From: Chloroflexota bacterium
GTDB lineage: Bacteria > Chloroflexota > UBA6077 > CF-72
Length of the DNA stretch: 6,823 nt
Direction of reading: 5' to 3'
Assembly (NCBI GenBank): GCA_019247135.1
Contig: JAFAPL010001084.1
Location: 1 to 6,823, forward strand
In this document: one piece after another, positions 4,108 to 6,823 of the stretch
Layout: every line of letters starts with the position of its first letter
How positions within the stretch are numbered: position 1 is the stretch's first letter
The notes under the pieces: generated by a model
The model's database searches: none
The model's input: the letters and a program-made list of their open reading frames with translations, nothing else
What the model was told of the DNA's origin: nothing
Made by a program: the position numbers and the translations under genes

Positions 4108-5601
4108 GTGGCCAATTCGCCGTCTGGCATCGTCATCGTCGCCAACCGGGGTCCGAACGATTTCGTCTGGCAAGACGGTGCGTGGGTAACGCGCACCGCC
4201 GCCGGCGGACTGGTCAGCATGATCACGCCGTTAGCGCGACGAGCGACCGTCGCCTGGTTCTGCTGCGTCTCTGAACCTCCGGACGCTGAACAGGCTCGTA
4301 CTGGCCTGTACACGACAGCGGCGGACCAGAGCGACCCCCGATTGCACGTCGTACCGGTGCCATTAGCGGCGGAGACGTACCACGCCTATTACGGACTGAT
4401 CAGCAACGAGGTGTTGTGGATGTTGCAGCACCACGTGATCGGCGGCGGTGGATTTGATTTTCTCGACTTGCGGCGCCACCAGGCCTGGGGCCGTTACCTG
4501 GAGGCTAATGGACGGCTGGCCGGTGCCATCGCGGGCGCGCGGCCGCACCCGAAGGCGTTTCTGGTCCAGGACTACCACCTGTATCCACTGCCCGCGCTAT
4601 TGCGTGGGACCTTTCCTGAAACGCCAATCTTGCATTTCACGCATATCCCGTTCCCCGATCCACCCGTGCTGCTGCTGCTCCCAAACGCGTGGCGGAAGAC
4701 CATCCTGAACGGTCTGTTGGGCGCGGACATCGTCGGCATGCAGACGCAGATGGACGTCCACTCGTTTCTGTCGTGCTGCCATGAGCTGTTGCAGCTCCCG
4801 ATCGACATGGCCGCGGGGACCGTGCGTACCAGCGATGGGCGACAGGTCTCGGTGCGGTCGTACCCGGCCAGCGTCGATACGCGCTCGCTTCAACGCACGA
4901 TGCGGTCGTCTGCCGTCAGTTCAGCACACCGACGGTTGTCCAGTGAGCAGGGCGAGATGAACATCATCCGCGTGGATCGACTCGATCCAAGCAAGAACCA
5001 GCAGGTTGGCTTTCTCGCTTTCGGTCGATTGCTCGAGCTACGACCCGACCTGTGCGGTCGGGTGCGGTTTCTCGCGTTCCTGGTGCCGTCGCGAACAGAC
5101 CTTGGGATCTATCGCGCCTACCGCGACACGGTGTATCAGACGATCGACGAGATCAACACGCGCTTCGGCGAGGCCTGCGGCGGACCACCCATCCGAGTCT
5201 TCTACACGAATGATCGTGACCAGGCGCTGGCCGCGATGCATGACTGCAACGTCCTGCTCGTCAACTCACTTCAGGATGGCATGAATCTCGTGGCGAAAGA
5301 GTGGGCCGTCGTGGCGCGGCCGGACCGGCCCGGTGTGCTCGTCGTGTCGGAGACGGCCGGGGTAGCAGAAGAGGCCGCTGAGAGCGCGCTATTGATCTCA
5401 CCACTCGACGTGGAAGGCACAGCACGCGCCTTGATCGACTCACTCGACATGCCCGTCAGCGAGCGCAAGCAGAGGCACGCGCAGTTCCTGCAGCGCGTAC
5501 ACAACTGGTCCGCCCGGGACTGGCTGAATGCGCAGCTCGTGGATCTCGGCGTGCAGGAGGTCGCCCGCGAGCGCGCCGGTCAGCGCGTGAGCAGCGCGTA
5601 A
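4108..5601 (+). CDS. GT20 glycosyltransferase, trehalose-6-phosphate synthase family (OtsA-like)
   Basis: A 497-residue cytoplasmic GT-B enzyme of family GT20, whose founding members transfer glucose from UDP- or GDP-glucose to glucose-6-phosphate, giving trehalose-6-phosphate. Compared from memory with E. coli OtsA, key residues are present: Arg14 in VANRGP, the glycine loop AAGG (31-34), Tyr95 and Trp104 in YYGLISNEVLW, DYHL (155-158), HIPFP (179-183), Arg291 and Lys296 in RLDPSK, Arg329 in PSR, and Asp390 and Glu398 in DGMNLVAKE. Differences are RLDPSK for RLDYSK and LQDGMNL for LRDGMNL, so this is a divergent branch and the acceptor might not be glucose-6-phosphate. No phosphatase domain is fused and no otsB is seen nearby. 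GTG 4108 directly follows an in-frame TGA and is the earliest possible start; there is no Shine-Dalgarno, but a TAnnnT box (TACTGT, 4093-4098) hints at a leaderless or short-leader message. The last 22 nt overlap the convergent GT4 gene. Confidence 0.88.
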   Translation: MANSPSGIVIVANRGPNDFVWQDGAWVTRTAAGGLVSMITPLARRATVAWFCCVSEPPDAEQARTGLYTTAADQSDPRLHVVPVPLAAETYHAYYGLISNEVLWMLQHHVIGGGGFDFLDLRRHQAWGRYLEANGRLAGAIAGARPHPKAFLVQDYHLYPLPALLRGTFPETPILHFTHIPFPDPPVLLLLPNAWRKTILNGLLGADIVGMQTQMDVHSFLSCCHELLQLPIDMAAGTVRTSDGRQVSVRSYPASVDTRSLQRTMRSSAVSSAHRRLSSEQGEMNIIRVDRLDPSKNQQVGFLAFGRLLELRPDLCGRVRFLAFLVPSRTDLGIYRAYRDTVYQTIDEINTRFGEACGGPPIRVFYTNDRDQALAAMHDCNVLLVNSLQDGMNLVAKEWAVVARPDRPGVLVVSETAGVAEEAAESALLISPLDVEGTARALIDSLDMPVSERKQRHAQFLQRVHNWSARDWLNAQLVDLGVQEVARERAGQRVSSA

Positions 5602-6668
5602 GCGTCGAGGCACCGCTCGGCAACCTTCCGCCACGTGAACCGTTCGAGCACCGTCTCGCGCGCATTCGCTCCCAGACGCCGGGCGAGCGCAGTATCGGCG
5701 AGCAGACGAGCGAGCGCGTCATGTAGCGCGTCGACGTCGCCTGGCGGCACCAGGTAGCCCGTCTCGCCATGCGTCACGATCTCGGGAACCCCGCCGACGC
5801 GACTGGCGATCACTGGCGTCCCACTCGCCATAGCCTCCAGCACTGAGAGCCCGAGCAGCTCAGAGACACGGATCGAGCGGCCGTAACACGTGCGTTCAAC
5901 CGAAGGGAGCACGAACACGGACGCGGACCTGTACAGCTGTGGCAACTGGTCGTCGGCCGCGGTCCCGAGGAAGTGCACGTTTCGAGTCGCCGCGAGCTGC
6001 TGCAACAGTTGCGGGTAATCCCGCTCGGGCAAGCGCGGATCATGGCCCGTCGAGCCGACGATTCGCAACGAGGCCCGAGCAGGCAGGGCCGCAAGGACGC
6101 GGTCGACGCCTTTGTGCGGCGTCAGCCGACCCACGAACAGCGCACCCTGTCGATCAATCGATTGGTCGGGGAAGAAGCGCGCAGGGTCAGCGCCACCGTA
6201 GATGACGCGCGTTCGATCGGGTGGAGCGCCAAGTTCGCGAGCAGAATACGCGGACACTGCCAGGAACACGTCGAAGAGCCGCGGCAACAGGCCGCCCCAG
6301 AGGCTGCCCTGTAGCCCGTGGTCCGTCACGGCGCTGTTCTGCGAGCGAAGCCTTGCAAGCACGCCCGCCAGCCGGCTCGACGCGCTGCGCAGATGATGGG
6401 TGTGCACGATGTCGGCGCCACGGAGCGCACCGACGAGCGCGGGTGCAATCGGATGCGCGGGATGTCCACCCTGGTAGAACAACGCGCGTACGGTGCGAAG
6501 GCGCAGGCCGCCCGGCTCGCGCGCGAGACGCGGCGAGCGTCCGAACGTGATCAGCTCACATTCGATGTCCGCGGCGAGGGCGCGTGCCAGCTCGAGCGGG
6601 TAGCGTTCGCCGCCACCGAACAGACCATCGGCGCCAAACGGCGTCGGAGCGACGTGGATGACGCGCAC
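5580..6668 (-). CDS. GT4-family glycosyltransferase
   Basis: A retaining GT-B glycosyltransferase of family GT4, which moves a sugar from a nucleotide-sugar to a glycan, lipid or small acceptor. From GTG 6668 it has 362 residues. The N-terminal domain opens with VRVIHVAPTP and the glycine-rich FGGGERYPLELARAL (17-31), then HTHHLRS (89-95) and DHG (116-118). The C-terminal domain has FVGRLTPHKGVDRVL with Arg181 and Lys186 for the donor phosphates, and the E-x7-E pair Glu270/Glu278 in SELLGLSVLEAMASG, followed by TPVIASRVGGVPEIV. The donor and acceptor cannot be read from sequence. AGGA (6683-6680) stands 11 nt before GTG 6668; an in-frame TTG at 6707 would add 13 residues that precede the first strand, so the shorter form is preferred. 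The 3' end overlaps the GT20 gene and the 5' end overlaps the divergent gene at 6658, leaving no intergenic DNA on either side. Confidence 0.9.
   Translation of the reverse strand: MRVIHVAPTPFGADGLFGGGERYPLELARALAADIECELITFGRSPRLAREPGGLRLRTVRALFYQGGHPAHPIAPALVGALRGADIVHTHHLRSASSRLAGVLARLRSQNSAVTDHGLQGSLWGGLLPRLFDVFLAVSAYSARELGAPPDRTRVIYGGADPARFFPDQSIDRQGALFVGRLTPHKGVDRVLAALPARASLRIVGSTGHDPRLPERDYPQLLQQLAATRNVHFLGTAADDQLPQLYRSASVFVLPSVERTCYGRSIRVSELLGLSVLEAMASGTPVIASRVGGVPEIVTHGETGYLVPPGDVDALHDALARLLADTALARRLGANARETVLERFTWRKVAERCLDAYALLTR
6646..6649 (+). promoter_or_regulatory. Ribosome binding site of the right-edge gene
   Basis: GGAG with an 8-nt spacer precedes ATG 6658 on the plus strand. 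It lies inside the coding sequence of the minus-strand GT4 gene and supports the reality of the truncated gene to its right. Confidence 0.55.
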
Positions 6669-6823
6669 GCTACGAGCAATCCTGCTGACCCTGGGCGACC
6701 CGGGCAAGCTGACGGGTGGGTATCTGTTCCATCGGCGGCTGGCTGAGTTGGCGCCGGCTCAGTCTGCGTCGCTCGCGTTCGAATCGTTTCCTGAGCGGAC
6801 GTTTCCGTTTGCTGTCATCGACG
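6658..6823 (+). CDS. Probable glycosyltransferase, N-terminal fragment
   Basis: An open frame from ATG 6658 to the window edge (55 complete codons). It begins with MTRTLRAILLTLGDPGKLTG, continuing GYLFHRRLAEL. A hydrophobic first strand followed by LGDP and a TGGYLFHRR glycine turn plus helix is the pattern of the acceptor-side Rossmann domain of GT-B glycosyltransferases; similar openings occur, as I recall, in GT4 proteins of Chloroflexota. ATG is preceded by GGAG at 8 nt. The start lies within the 5' end of the minus-strand GT4 gene. Only the first fold element is visible, so catalytic motifs cannot be checked; an unrelated Rossmann-fold protein is possible. The neighbours (GT20, GT4) support a sugar-transfer role. 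Confidence 0.6.
   Translation, partial: MTRTLRAILLTLGDPGKLTGGYLFHRRLAELAPAQSASLAFESFPERTFPFAVID

Noticed and set aside
1..6823. tRNA, rRNA, CRISPR, insertion sequence, attachment site or prophage features
   Set aside because: Nothing with the required repeats, conserved RNA segments or transposase/integrase motifs was seen; almost every base is accounted for by the listed genes.

Overview
The window is gene-dense, GC-rich bacterial DNA with no rRNA, tRNA, mobile element or CRISPR array visible. Frequent GTG and TTG starts, intergenic gaps of a few bases, and protein types such as an E1-alpha with a CQGHEA/PYYR N-terminus, a PdtaS-like kinase and a GT20/GT4 cluster fit a high-GC Chloroflexota (Thermomicrobia-like) or, less likely, an actinobacterium. 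This assignment is an inference from protein style only.

Left half (1-3327, all minus strand, read right to left) looks like one tightly packed operon. Its order is an 82-residue three-helix membrane protein, a soluble GAF-PAS sensor histidine kinase of the PdtaS type, its ANTAR-type RNA-binding response regulator PdtaR, a 3-methyladenine DNA glycosylase (AAG family), and the N-terminal third of a thiamine-diphosphate E1-alpha dehydrogenase subunit cut by the window edge. Gaps are 1 nt (membrane protein to kinase) and 3 nt (kinase to regulator). The regulator/glycosylase junction probably overlaps, and the glycosylase and E1-alpha overlap by 14 nt. The kinase has no membrane segment, so the small membrane protein just upstream is a candidate partner.

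Middle (3328-4019): a 54-bp divergent promoter region separates that operon from a plus-strand pair, an OsmC-family peroxiredoxin-like protein and a 71-residue protein of unknown function, joined by a 4-nt GTGA overlap. The 88 bp that follow (4020-4107) are full of inverted repeats, including two abutting stem-loops.

Right half (4108-6823) is a glycosyltransferase cluster. It holds a full-length GT20 enzyme (trehalose-6-phosphate synthase family) with the main catalytic residues intact, a convergent GT4 glycosyltransferase whose 3' end overlaps it by 22 nt, and at the right edge the start of a divergent plus-strand gene that resembles a glycosyltransferase N-terminus. The two divergent genes appear to overlap head to head by at least 11 nt.

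The points most worth checking are the membrane protein coupled to a linked pdtaS-pdtaR pair, the glycosylase whose conserved N-terminus lies upstream of its first canonical start codon, the head-to-head 5' overlap of two sugar-transferase genes, and the coupled 71-residue unknown. I did not find an obviously new defence or mobile system here.
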